Shown one piece after another: positions 17,988 to 23,212 of a stretch of 41,469 nt of DNA. How positions within the stretch are numbered: position 1 is the stretch's first letter; each line of letters begins with the position of its first letter. The stretch is from positions 1-41,469 of the IMG/VR virus record IMGVR_UViG_3300030090_001255; one strand, 5' to 3'. The notes below the pieces were generated by a model. That model saw only the letters and a list, made by a program, of their open reading frames with translations. It searched no databases and had not been told where the DNA came from. Both the position numbers and the translations under genes were made by a program. Source of the stretch: a virus.

Positions 17988-18477
17988 CTTTATCTACTAA
18001 CTCTTCAGATACGTTAAGCGTATGCACTTCCCCAGTAGCCCGCAGCTCTGTTATAGGTACAAGAAGATTGCGTGAAAAAAATTTTTTATTTTCTGTTTCT
18101 ACTACTTTGTGTTTGCCGTCTGCAATCCAGTCTACAATCCAAGGATTAAGAGTTTTTGGATTCCAATATAGTATTTCTGTTCCAGGCCTTATCCAATAAA
18201 ATAAATAATCAGGAAATGTTTTCATTGCACACCCTATAGACTTAAATCCGTCATTGTCTACTATTTGTATCTCTAGTGCTACGTTGCCTGTAGTTATGGC
18301 CTGTGTGTCAGTTTTTACCTCAAAGTATTTTGTACCCAACCTGTTGTTGACCACAAAGAAGTCTGCACCTTGCTGCTGTTCCCAATCCTGTGCATCCCTA
18401 ACAATATAGATTTGTTTATTTTCTTCTTGCTTGCTTTCGTAGAAAAGTTTGACCAACCTTTCGCCTTGTTCTCCCAC
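17974..18477 (-). CDS. PD-(D/E)XK-like endonuclease / resolvase-type protein
   Basis: 167 residues as opened from a GTG at 18477. GEQGERLVKLFYES near the N-terminus, then DWEQQQGADFFVV and KYFEVKTDT give the D...ExK pattern of the restriction-endonuclease fold; VALEIQIV follows. Such phage proteins act as resolvases or recombination nucleases; which one is not clear. The frame is open upstream through EFNEQLSV to near 18512 without an ATG, while a well-spaced GGAGG precedes an ATG at 18498-18500 in a different frame. One extra T in the TTT at about 18494 would join them. So there is a sequencing indel, a weak GTG start or a frameshift. Confidence 0.7.
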   Translation of the reverse strand: MGEQGERLVKLFYESKQEENKQIYIVRDAQDWEQQQGADFFVVNNRLGTKYFEVKTDTQAITTGNVALEIQIVDNDGFKSIGCAMKTFPDYLFYWIRPGTEILYWNPKTLNPWIVDWIADGKHKVVETENKKFFSRNLLVPITELRATGEVHTLNVSEELVDKAIYA

Positions 18478-18524
18478 TGAAAGTTGCTCATTAAATTCAT
18501 AGATAATATCCTCCTTTATTCTTA

Positions 18525-18553
18525 ATTGTATGTTAGTATAAACTTTATCTTAA
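18525..18553 (-). promoter_or_regulatory. Candidate promoter of the late (minus) block
   Basis: On the minus strand TTAAGA (18548-18553) and TACAAT (18525-18530) are separated by exactly 17 bases, each four or five of six to the sigma70 consensus. Transcription would start near 18518, before the GGAGG of the nuclease gene. It lies at the head of the minus-strand block, where a late promoter is expected. No other strong pair was seen in this stretch. Confidence 0.45.
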
Positions 18554-18582
18554 CAAACATTCTTTTTGAACTAATAAGTTAC

Positions 18583-18694
18583 AGGTAAAGAGGCTATCGG
18601 ACGGACGAAAGCTCGCTACTAGCACAGGCTAGGACTGGGATTACCACAAGGCGAGTACCCGAGGACTTACGAAAAGAAAAGAATTATTTTTTTT
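18583..18694 (+). ncRNA. Candidate structured small RNA 1
   Basis: Non-coding stretch with nested stems: GTAA/TTAC (18585-18588, 18667-18670), TCGG/CCGA (18597-18600, 18659-18662), CTCGC/GCGAG (18612-18616, 18651-18655), CTAGC/GCTAG with ACAG loop (18619-18623, 18628-18632) and a weak TGG/CCA. A run of eight T at 18687-18694 follows an A-rich tract, so a plus-strand transcript could end there. GC-rich composition contrasts with the surrounding AT-rich DNA. No match to a known RNA class came to mind. A promoter upstream is not convincing (TTAACA at 18550, TAATAA at 18572). Confidence 0.45.
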
Positions 18695-18786
18695 ACCGTA
18701 CGCTCAATGTCCGCCCCTGCCCGAAAACACCCCCCTCTCTACACTATAAAAAAGATTTTCTTTTTTACTAGACTTACGTACGTGTA

Positions 18787-18795
18787 TGCTACAAT
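18787..18795 (+). promoter_or_regulatory. Extended -10 promoter for small RNA 2
   Basis: TGC TACAAT is an extended -10 element (TG at 18787-18788, hexamer 18790-18795). A good -35 is not seen, which is usual for extended -10 promoters. The structured RNA candidate starts within a few bases downstream, at the first A of AACTAG near 18797-18802. Confidence 0.45.
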
Positions 18796-18796
18796 A

Positions 18797-18906
18797 AACT
18801 AGACACTTACTTATACAGGACTTTACATTCCTCCTGTAACACTTTCCCAGTCAATGTACAGGTAAGTGTCACGTCTACATTAAGCTAGTTACCAGTAATT
18901 TTTTTT
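18797..18906 (+). ncRNA. Candidate structured small RNA 2 with terminator
   Basis: About 110 nt flanked by an extended -10 promoter and a run of eight T (18899-18906). Outer stem AACTAG/CTAGTT (18797-18802, 18885-18890), then a nine-base-pair perfect stem GACACTTAC/GTAAGTGTC (18802-18810, 18862-18870), and inside it ACAGGA/TCCTGT (18815-18820, 18832-18837). TACAGG occurs twice, at 18814-18819 and 18857-18862, and both copies can pair with CCTGTA at 18833-18838, so two alternative folds are possible. There is no reading frame. It could be a regulatory or decoy RNA, or a ligand-sensing element. Confidence 0.6.
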
Positions 18907-18925
18907 GATATGACATACATAAACT

Positions 18926-19057
18926 ACCCCACCCCACATTAATATCCCCCGTTACGCGTTAACCACCTGTTCATAACTTACATATAACATACATCTATAT
19001 GGACCCCACCCTATATGGATGCTCGCCTACGCTCGCATACAACTTCTTACCCCACCC
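18926..19057. repeat. Spaced C-rich and CTATATGGA repeats, possible origin
   Basis: ACCCCACCC occurs at 18926, 19003 and 19049, and CTATATGGA occurs twice, at 18995-19003 and 19011-19019, flanking the middle copy. They sit in AT-rich DNA with no gene, between the divergent transcription units. Spaced short repeats in such a place can be initiator-binding sites or operators. The phage has no recognisable initiator, so host DnaA or a phage zinc-ribbon protein would be needed. This is suggestive only. Confidence 0.35.
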
Positions 19058-19090
19058 TGTTATAAAACATACTACATATAGTACCCTTTG

Positions 19091-19120
19091 TTAACATATG
19101 TCTAGTATATACTGTATAGT
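19091..19120 (+). promoter_or_regulatory. Candidate sigma70-type early promoter
   Basis: TTAACA (19091-19096) and TATAGT (19115-19120) are each one base from consensus with an 18-base spacer. Transcription would begin near 19127 and read a leader of about 550 bases before the 149-residue gene. The palindrome ACTATATATAGT lies just downstream at 19181-19192. This is the best plus-strand promoter match in the divergent region. Confidence 0.5.
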
Positions 19121-19260
19121 TAGTTCCCTATGATACAAACCTCAGACACTCTCTACACCCCTCTACTCCTTTTCTATACCACTATATATAGTATACTCTT
19201 TCTCTTTCACACACTATATCAGTTAGTATCAGCATACATCCGTTCAGTCGTGCCTCGCAT

Positions 19261-19457
19261 TTAGAACATCCTTGGCTCGTTGACACTCGCCTTCGGGCGA
19301 GCCATCTCCTTCACTATTCACTCTAATCTCTATCCCCGTGGTGCAAATGTTCTAATCGTTTCCATTGTGAGCTCATTACATTACAGTGCTCACGTGCCGT
19401 TCCTAATTCGCTCTACTAGCACTCGGTACGCTCCACGTATTCGCTAGCCTCGTGCTA
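19261..19457 (+). ncRNA. Structured leader, 5' part
   Basis: Several stems are visible: TTAGAACAT/ATGTTCTAA (19261-19269, 19347-19355) encloses CTCGCC-TTCG-GGCGAG (19286-19301), whose right arm can instead pair as GGCTCG/CGAGCC (19274-19279, 19298-19303). Next come GTGAGC/GCTCAC (19367-19372, 19388-19393) and TAGCAC/GTGCTA (19417-19422, 19452-19457). No frame is conserved across it. The TTCG tetraloop and the alternative pairing suggest a folded RNA. It is probably one domain of a long leader ahead of the 149-residue gene. Confidence 0.5.
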
Positions 19458-19480
19458 CCATTCCAACTCAAGAACATTAC

Positions 19481-19569
19481 AGAAATCTTCTTCCTTCGTG
19501 GGGATGTTAGGACAAGCCTAAGCATACCGTGCGGGGCACGGCAGACCCCACGTCCCAGTTAAGATTTCT
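19481..19569 (+). ncRNA. Nested three-way-junction RNA domain
   Basis: A nine-base-pair perfect closing stem AGAAATCTT/AAGATTTCT (19481-19489, 19561-19569) leads through an internal loop to CGTGGGG/CCCCACG (19497-19503, 19546-19552). That stem opens into a junction with TTAGG/CCTAA (19507-19511, 19517-19521) and CCGTGC-GGG-GCACGG (19527-19541). All four helices are perfect, which is very unlikely by chance in 89 bases. The shape resembles riboswitch or ribozyme aptamers, but the junction bases (ATG, GCATA, CAGA) match no class I know. Confidence 0.65.
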
Positions 19570-19604
19570 TGTGCACTCACTTCATCCTCATCAACTCTTA
19601 GTTC

Positions 19605-19654
19605 ATAACAACACTCTGAGCAAGTGTGTCAGAGGTTGTTATCAGTAGACAACC
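19605..19654 (+). promoter_or_regulatory. Mutually exclusive hairpins before the 149-residue gene
   Basis: ATAACAAC-A-CTCTGA pairs with TCAGAG-GTTGTTAT (19605-19619, 19629-19642), 14 base pairs with one bulge. The same right arm, as GGTTGT (19634-19639), can pair downstream with ACAACC (19649-19654). The two cannot form together. The second hairpin ends five bases before AGAAAGGG (19660-19667), the ribosome site of the ATG at 19676, so the switch could control translation or transcript elongation. Confidence 0.55.
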
Positions 19655-19675
19655 GTTACAGAAAGGGTTAAGACA

Positions 19676-20125
19676 ATGCCAAAGGCTAAACTTAATTCAG
19701 ACATCACACGTTTCCTAGGTGGTGTTACTCAAGGTAAACTAGGAAAAAAGAATATAACCGTGCAAGTCGGTAGAATTGACAACGCTGTATTGGGTACAGA
19801 TGGTAAACCTAAAGTTAGGTATCGTCTCGTAGTCAATGGTAAAGAAAGTAAATATCTTATACGTTCTTGGCAAGGCTGCTATCAAGTACACCAGATAGTA
19901 GCTAGTGGAGACGCTAAAGAAATCTTTACTCAAGCAGGAGACTTGAAGAAAGGTATGGATGATATCATAGGTACTGACGCTATACGCAAAGTATTTGATT
20001 ACATTTGTCCAATCAATCTCTACTCTAAAAACGAGTTAGCTAAGAAAGCAGTTAATACTTCTATCAAAGCTGGTAATCCTAAAAAGGATAAAGCGTGGGA
20101 ACAATTCGTAGAGTTTCCAAACTAA
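19676..20125 (+). CDS. Lone early protein after structured leader, unknown function
   Basis: 149 residues, basic, mixed alpha/beta by composition; it starts MPKAKLNSDITRFLGGVTQG and has a beta-rich middle (KVRYRLVVNGKESKYLIRS) and a helical C-terminal half (KNELAKKAVNTSIKAG). I do not recognise a family. It stands alone between a long structured leader and an intrinsic terminator, and is the first plus-strand gene after the divergent region, so it is likely an early, individually regulated product. Ribosome site AGAAAGGG precedes ATG by eight bases. RNA or DNA binding is possible, and control of its own leader is an attractive but untested idea. Confidence 0.85.
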   Translation: MPKAKLNSDITRFLGGVTQGKLGKKNITVQVGRIDNAVLGTDGKPKVRYRLVVNGKESKYLIRSWQGCYQVHQIVASGDAKEIFTQAGDLKKGMDDIIGTDAIRKVFDYICPINLYSKNELAKKAVNTSIKAGNPKKDKAWEQFVEFPN

Positions 20126-20132
20126 TACTAAG

Positions 20133-20165
20133 GGTAGGTGGTGTAACAGCCATCTACCTTTTTTT
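20133..20165 (+). terminator. Intrinsic terminator of the 149-residue gene
   Basis: GGTAGGTGG (20133-20141) pairs with CCATCTACC (20150-20158), nine pairs with one G-U, closing an eight-base loop and followed by seven T (20159-20165). It is eight bases after the stop codon and makes this a single-gene transcript. Confidence 0.88.
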
Positions 20166-20518
20166 ATGCTATTATTTTTATACATCTATTCAATCTAATC
20201 AACCTAACTTATTCATTGCTTATTTTTTTTCTGTTGATAGGTCAACCCTCGAGAAACCTCAGAGCTAATACTTATCTATATGCATTATTCATTTGTTTGT
20301 TTCCACTTTACTTTTGTATATATAACTATAAAAGAGAGAGAGCAACTTGGCTTTTTTTTTAAAGCGTGTGCGTTTCTGTATAAACTATTTATAACAAGGC
20401 ACGTTGAGTTATAACCCAGGACGTGCGTCAAGAAACCAAAGGCATTTGAATAATCTATATATAATGCCGACCTGCTACCTTGAAAACAAAAGCCGAACAG
20501 CTCGGCAGAAAGGGTACT
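20166..20518 (+). other. AT-rich intergenic region with promoter-like and hairpin elements
   Basis: There is no gene in this stretch. It holds AT-rich DNA with several -10-like hexamers (TATAAT at 20460-20465, TATAAA near 20327) without convincing -35 partners. It also holds a hairpin GCACGT/ACGTGC (20399-20404, 20421-20426) and a second one GCCGA-ACAGC-TCGGC (20492-20506) directly before the ribosome site. GCCGA also occurs at 20466-20470 and could compete for the same partner. CAGAAAGGGT at 20506-20515 is identical to 19659-19668 before the 149-residue gene. The early operon promoter is probably here. Confidence 0.45.
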
Positions 20519-20890
20519 ATGAGTAAATCAAATATACCAACCTTTCGTTGGGACAACATCCACGTTCCTTCGGAGAGTTTACCAAAGAACTTAGACTTCA
20601 AGTACAGATGCAATATCTGTGATAAGAAGATACCTAAGAACAATAACTTCTGCTACCAATGCAGACAGGAATACCAAGTCAATCAAGATGGTATATTCAA
20701 ATACAACATTGATAGATACGAACGCGAGAGACTTGCTGAGAAAGATAAGATATACAGGGAAGACAAAGCATACCCCATACGTTGTACTTTATGTAGAAAG
20801 AATAGAGTACGAAGAGATGGTGGTATCTGTGTAAGATGCCTTAAGTTTATAGGCGTGATTGAGGAGGAAGATGAACAGAGCAATGCGTAG
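20519..20890 (+). CDS. Double zinc-ribbon protein, first gene of the early operon
   Basis: 123 residues from the ATG at 20519, which has AGAAAGGG four bases upstream; an upstream in-frame TTG at 20480 would overlap the leader hairpin and is rejected. Two Cys clusters are clear: CNICDKKIPKNNNFCYQC and CTLCRKNRVRRDGGICVRC, each C-x2-C ... C-x2-C, separated by a charged helix (DRYERERLAEKDKIYRE). Two zinc ribbons in one small protein suggest binding to DNA, RNA or a protein partner such as host RNA polymerase. Partner unknown. It overlaps the next gene by 20 bases. Confidence 0.85.
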   Translation: MSKSNIPTFRWDNIHVPSESLPKNLDFKYRCNICDKKIPKNNNFCYQCRQEYQVNQDGIFKYNIDRYERERLAEKDKIYREDKAYPIRCTLCRKNRVRRDGGICVRCLKFIGVIEEEDEQSNA

Positions 20891-21050
20891 AGCAGCTAAA
20901 TCTAAACGGGGTGGTAAGAAGTATATGCAGACTAGTGCATATGCTAACTCCGAGATTAATTCTGTATTTAGAAAACCTAGTATGCGTCAAAGCCTGAGAC
21001 GTAAACAAGGTGCAAAGACATTAAGAAATCAGGCGACAAAGGAGGAATAA
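20871..21050 (+). CDS. Small basic protein
   Basis: 59 residues from the ATG at 20871, preceded by GAGGAGGA; an in-frame ATG at 20859 is less well placed. It opens MNRAMRRAAKSKRGGKKYMQ and is rich in Arg and Lys throughout, with RRKQGAKTLRNQATKEE at the end. The stop shares a base with the next ATG (TAATG). No domain recognised; nucleic-acid binding is plausible from charge. Confidence 0.72.
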   Translation: MNRAMRRAAKSKRGGKKYMQTSAYANSEINSVFRKPSMRQSLRRKQGAKTLRNQATKEE

Positions 21051-21268
21051 TGCCAGGTATAGATTATACAACGTTCACACCTGAGGAATTTATTGAAGGA
21101 AAAATTCTTGAGATGAACGAGGCAAACGAAACATATAGAAAGATGGCTAAGACTATTGGAGCTGATACTACTCAAGCTGATGCAGTTATGGGTAGAGGAA
21201 CTGAAAATAAGTTATTGCTGAGAGCTATATATCAAAGACTAAACGAAGTATTAGGGGAGGAAGAATGA
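21050..21268 (+). CDS. Small acidic early protein
   Basis: 72 residues, mostly helical and acidic, starting MPGIDYTTFTPEEFIEGKIL and ending NEVLGEEE. It is coupled to both neighbours: one base shared with the upstream stop and ATGA with the downstream start. Family unknown. The alternation of a basic and an acidic small protein in the same operon could mean they form a complex, but nothing in the sequences proves this. Confidence 0.75.
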   Translation: MPGIDYTTFTPEEFIEGKILEMNEANETYRKMAKTIGADTTQADAVMGRGTENKLLLRAIYQRLNEVLGEEE

Positions 21269-21492
21269 GTGCTCCACTTGAAGAACTAGAAGAAACAGTA
21301 AAGAAGCACTTGCTTAATGTAAATACTCTTATGAAGATTATACGAAAGCAACGTGTTGACATTGAATTAGCCTTCGGGTTGATGAATACTGAGCAGCAAG
21401 AAGTGTTTTTAAATGCTGTTAGACTAGCTGAGGAACAAGAAAAAGAAATAGAAGATATGTATAAGGCTAAAGATGTGGCAGAAGAAGAGTAA
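21265..21492 (+). CDS. Small coiled-coil-like early protein
   Basis: 75 residues, nearly all helical by composition, with Glu-rich ends (LEELEETVKKHLLNVNTLM; EEQEKEIEDMYKAKDVAEEE). Heptad-like spacing of Leu, Val and Ile suggests a coiled coil. GGGGAGGAAG precedes the start, and the first bases overlap the previous stop. Unrecognised; probably an accessory or oligomerising factor. Confidence 0.72.
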   Translation: MSAPLEELEETVKKHLLNVNTLMKIIRKQRVDIELAFGLMNTEQQEVFLNAVRLAEEQEKEIEDMYKAKDVAEEE

Positions 21493-21497
21493 TAGAG

Positions 21498-21575
21498 ATG
21501 CGAGGAAACCTCGTACCAAGCCTAAAAGAACTTTGGAACAAGGTACTTGCACGTATGCAACAACAGAGAGGATAG
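21498..21575 (+). CDS. Possible 25-residue peptide
   Basis: A short frame MRGNLVPSLKELWNKVLARM ending QQQRG, which could form an amphipathic helix. It fills the gap between the 75-residue gene and the zinc-ribbon gene, but the ribosome site is weak (GAGTAATAGAG). Its length allows chance, so treat as tentative. Confidence 0.3.
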   Translation: MRGNLVPSLKELWNKVLARMQQQRG

Positions 21576-21578
21576 ATA

Positions 21579-21752
21579 ATGACAGGGATGATTTGTGATA
21601 ATTGTCGAAAGTCAGAGTATAGTAAGCTAGCTATACATAGTAATGTCAAGTCTTCAGTTCACTATATAGTGAAGTGTTGGACTTGTGGTTATGAAACAGT
21701 AAAGAAACTAAATACAAAGATGAGAGGAGAAACTTATGCCAAAAGCATTTGA
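21579..21752 (+). CDS. Zinc-ribbon protein (57 aa)
   Basis: 57 residues starting MTGMICDNCRKSEYSKLAIH, with C-x2-C (CDNC) and a second C-x2-C (CWTC) 26 residues later, a standard zinc-ribbon arrangement. GAGAGGATAGATA precedes the ATG. The 3' end overlaps the next gene by 17 bases in another frame. It is one of several CxxC pairs in the genome and may bind DNA, RNA or a host factor. Not in the longer frame lists because of its size, but the paired cysteines make it convincing. Confidence 0.72.
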   Translation: MTGMICDNCRKSEYSKLAIHSNVKSSVHYIVKCWTCGYETVKKLNTKMRGETYAKSI

Positions 21753-22362
21753 TGCGTTTGACGATAAGAAAACAGTAAAAGATACTGTTGCAAAGAGAGA
21801 ATATAATGTACGACAATTCGTACATACAAATAAAATGATTGAGCCTGATAAGCTCCAGGATGCAGAGGACATTGAGGTAAGAGACTTTACCTTTCAAGCA
21901 GGTTCTTATCCTGAAGCTATGGGATTAATGCTTGGTGATATGGTGCAAAACTATGCGTACAATATGTGTGTAAAAGTATTACAGACTTTCCACGAATGGT
22001 TTGAAAATTCAGGGAATGTACTCACAGATGACGAAGCATTAGAGATGCTCAGAGGAAATGATATTATCACAGATGATGATGATATCGAAGAGATAAAAGA
22101 AAGAATAAAAAACAAGTGGCACGAGGTAATGATACCTGCAGGGTTCGCTGTTGACGTGTTAGCAAAGATTGTTTCTAACTTTAGAGATATGGATAACTTA
22201 TTGTTCTGGCAAGAGCCTGAACTAATAATAATGGGTAATCCAAATCTTGTACAGAATATGAACATTACTGCCGAGACACTTGATGATAAAGCAAAAGATG
22301 GTGTGAAGGATATAGAAAAATTTCTAATAAACTTTACATCTAAGAAAGAAGAGGAAGAATGA
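21736..22362 (+). CDS. Early protein of unknown function (208 aa)
   Basis: 208 residues, acidic and helical, beginning MPKAFDAFDDKKTVKDTVAK and ending in an acidic tail (TSKKEEEE). A stretch of Asp/Glu (DIITDDDDIEEIKERIK) at about 110-125 separates two helical parts. I cannot assign a family; there is no Cys pair, Walker motif or nuclease signature. It starts inside the zinc-ribbon gene and its stop overlaps the next ATG (ATGA), so it belongs to the same coupled chain. Confidence 0.8.
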   Translation: MPKAFDAFDDKKTVKDTVAKREYNVRQFVHTNKMIEPDKLQDAEDIEVRDFTFQAGSYPEAMGLMLGDMVQNYAYNMCVKVLQTFHEWFENSGNVLTDDEALEMLRGNDIITDDDDIEEIKERIKNKWHEVMIPAGFAVDVLAKIVSNFRDMDNLLFWQEPELIIMGNPNLVQNMNITAETLDDKAKDGVKDIEKFLINFTSKKEEEE

Positions 22363-22700
22363 TTAATGAAATAGACAAGCCTCAGGTTATGTCGTTAGAA
22401 GATATTAAAGATAACTACAAGACTACAATATTTGTAGGGCAAAGTAGAAGTAGGTTCAACGACACAGTATTTCAGGAGGCTTTGAAACTTGCGTTAAAAC
22501 ATCCAAATAAATATATTAAGTTCTTTGAGTACTCACACGGAGAATTACTTATGGTGAAGAAAGAAGACAATGCCTTGAAATCATATTGTAAAGGCTACTT
22601 TGATAAAAGAGAGATGAAGACTTTCAAAGTACAAACAATAAGACAAGGTAATAAGATTACAGGGTTTCTTGTCAACATAAAGTTGGATGAAGAAGAATGA
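22359..22700 (+). CDS. Early protein of unknown function (113 aa)
   Basis: 113 residues with an alpha/beta pattern: MINEIDKPQVMSLEDIKDNY, then beta strands around TTIFVGQSR and KYIKFFEYSHGELLMVKKE, and a C-terminal beta pair (FKVQTIRQGNKITGFLVNIK) with Asp/Glu tail. It could be a small nucleic-acid or protein-binding fold. Not recognised. Overlaps both neighbours by ATGA. Confidence 0.78.
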   Translation: MINEIDKPQVMSLEDIKDNYKTTIFVGQSRSRFNDTVFQEALKLALKHPNKYIKFFEYSHGELLMVKKEDNALKSYCKGYFDKREMKTFKVQTIRQGNKITGFLVNIKLDEEE

Positions 22701-22915
22701 GTTTATACGAGTTCTTTGATGAGAATACTAAGTCATACCATAACATACTATCGGTTGACTTTAGTTTCCCAAGTAATGTAAAGGCTGAGGATGCTGTAAA
22801 GCAGATTGATGCTTTAGTATCTTTAGCAGATAACAGAGATGACATTGAGTTCAGTGAACACGGTGCATTTTTATATGCGAAGACAACGTTATCTGATGAA
22901 AGTTTCTACACATAA
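22697..22915 (+). CDS. Small early protein before the paired hairpins
   Basis: 72 residues, acidic, opening MSLYEFFDENTKSYHNILSV and mixing beta and helical segments. No family. It overlaps the upstream stop by ATGA and is the last gene before the non-coding hairpin region (22916-23212), so it ends the first part of the operon. Whether transcription goes on past the hairpins is not known. Confidence 0.72.
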   Translation: MSLYEFFDENTKSYHNILSVDFSFPSNVKAEDAVKQIDALVSLADNRDDIEFSEHGAFLYAKTTLSDESFYT

Positions 22916-22982
22916 CGAAACGCATAACTGAGCTACTTACAAGTAGGGGTAGGTTTTCGTACCCTGTTCACCTACTACCGAA

Positions 22983-23066
22983 GTAGGTAGCTCGTACTAC
23001 ACGGGACGGCAGCCCTTTCTGTTGGTTACTTAAGTAAATATGTTTCGTGTAGTACGAGCTATCTAT
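22983..23066 (+). ncRNA. Paired-hairpin element A
   Basis: Arms 22983-23003 and 23046-23066 form 21 base pairs (two G-U) with a 42-base loop. The outer part GTAGGTAGCT / AGCTATCTAT is the same as in element B; the middle GTACTACACG differs. A seven-pair hairpin ACCTACT-ACCGA-AGTAGGT overlaps the 5' foot (22970-22988 approximately) and would compete with it. The loop has a further CAG/CTG stem. There is no frame across it and no U-run after it, so it is not a simple terminator. An RNase III site, a regulatory RNA, or a DNA hairpin used in replication are options. Confidence 0.75.
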
Positions 23067-23109
23067 AGTATTAGCAGTGGGTAGTACCTTAGGGGAAGAA
23101 ACTGTGAAG

Positions 23110-23199
23110 GTAGGTAGCTTGTAGCACATAAGGTTGTAATCCCTTAGCTAAGGTGTAAAAAGTCTAACAAACTTTCCTTGTGTGCTACAAGCTATCTAT
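23110..23199 (+). ncRNA. Paired-hairpin element B
   Basis: Arms 23110-23133 and 23176-23199 form 24 base pairs (three G-U) with a 42-base loop that holds the palindrome CCTTAGCTAAGG. It starts 127 bases after element A and shares its outer sequence. Against A, three stem positions have changed on both arms at once (C-G to T-A, C-G to G-C, T-A to C-G) and one to a G-U, so pairing is preserved. A six-pair TACCTT/AAGGTA overlaps its 5' foot as in A. The ribosome site AGGAGG of the next gene begins three bases after the right arm. Confidence 0.78.
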
Positions 23200-23212
23200 A
23201 TAGGAGGAATGT

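Noticed and set aside
18315-18500. 61-residue minus frame with a good ribosome site
   Set aside because: Its product (MNLMSNFQWENKAKGWSNFS...) is low in protein-like features and lies over the nuclease domain, whose D...ExK motifs are in the other frame. Kept only as evidence for a frameshift question.
18601-18640. Hammerhead or other known ribozyme core
   Set aside because: GACGAAAG resembles part of a core, but CUGAUGA and a cleavage triplet in the right order are absent.
18577-18670. tRNA in the GC-rich segment
   Set aside because: Neither strand has a T-loop GGTTCRA, an anticodon arm of the right size or a seven-pair acceptor stem.
18721-18770. preQ1-type riboswitch
   Set aside because: CCTCT...ATAAAAAA is reminiscent of its 3' end, but no GAGAGG partner lies upstream at the right distance.
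22916-23212. CRISPR-like array from the repeated GTAGGTAGCT
   Set aside because: Only two copies, each an arm of a long hairpin, with no regular spacer units and no cas genes.
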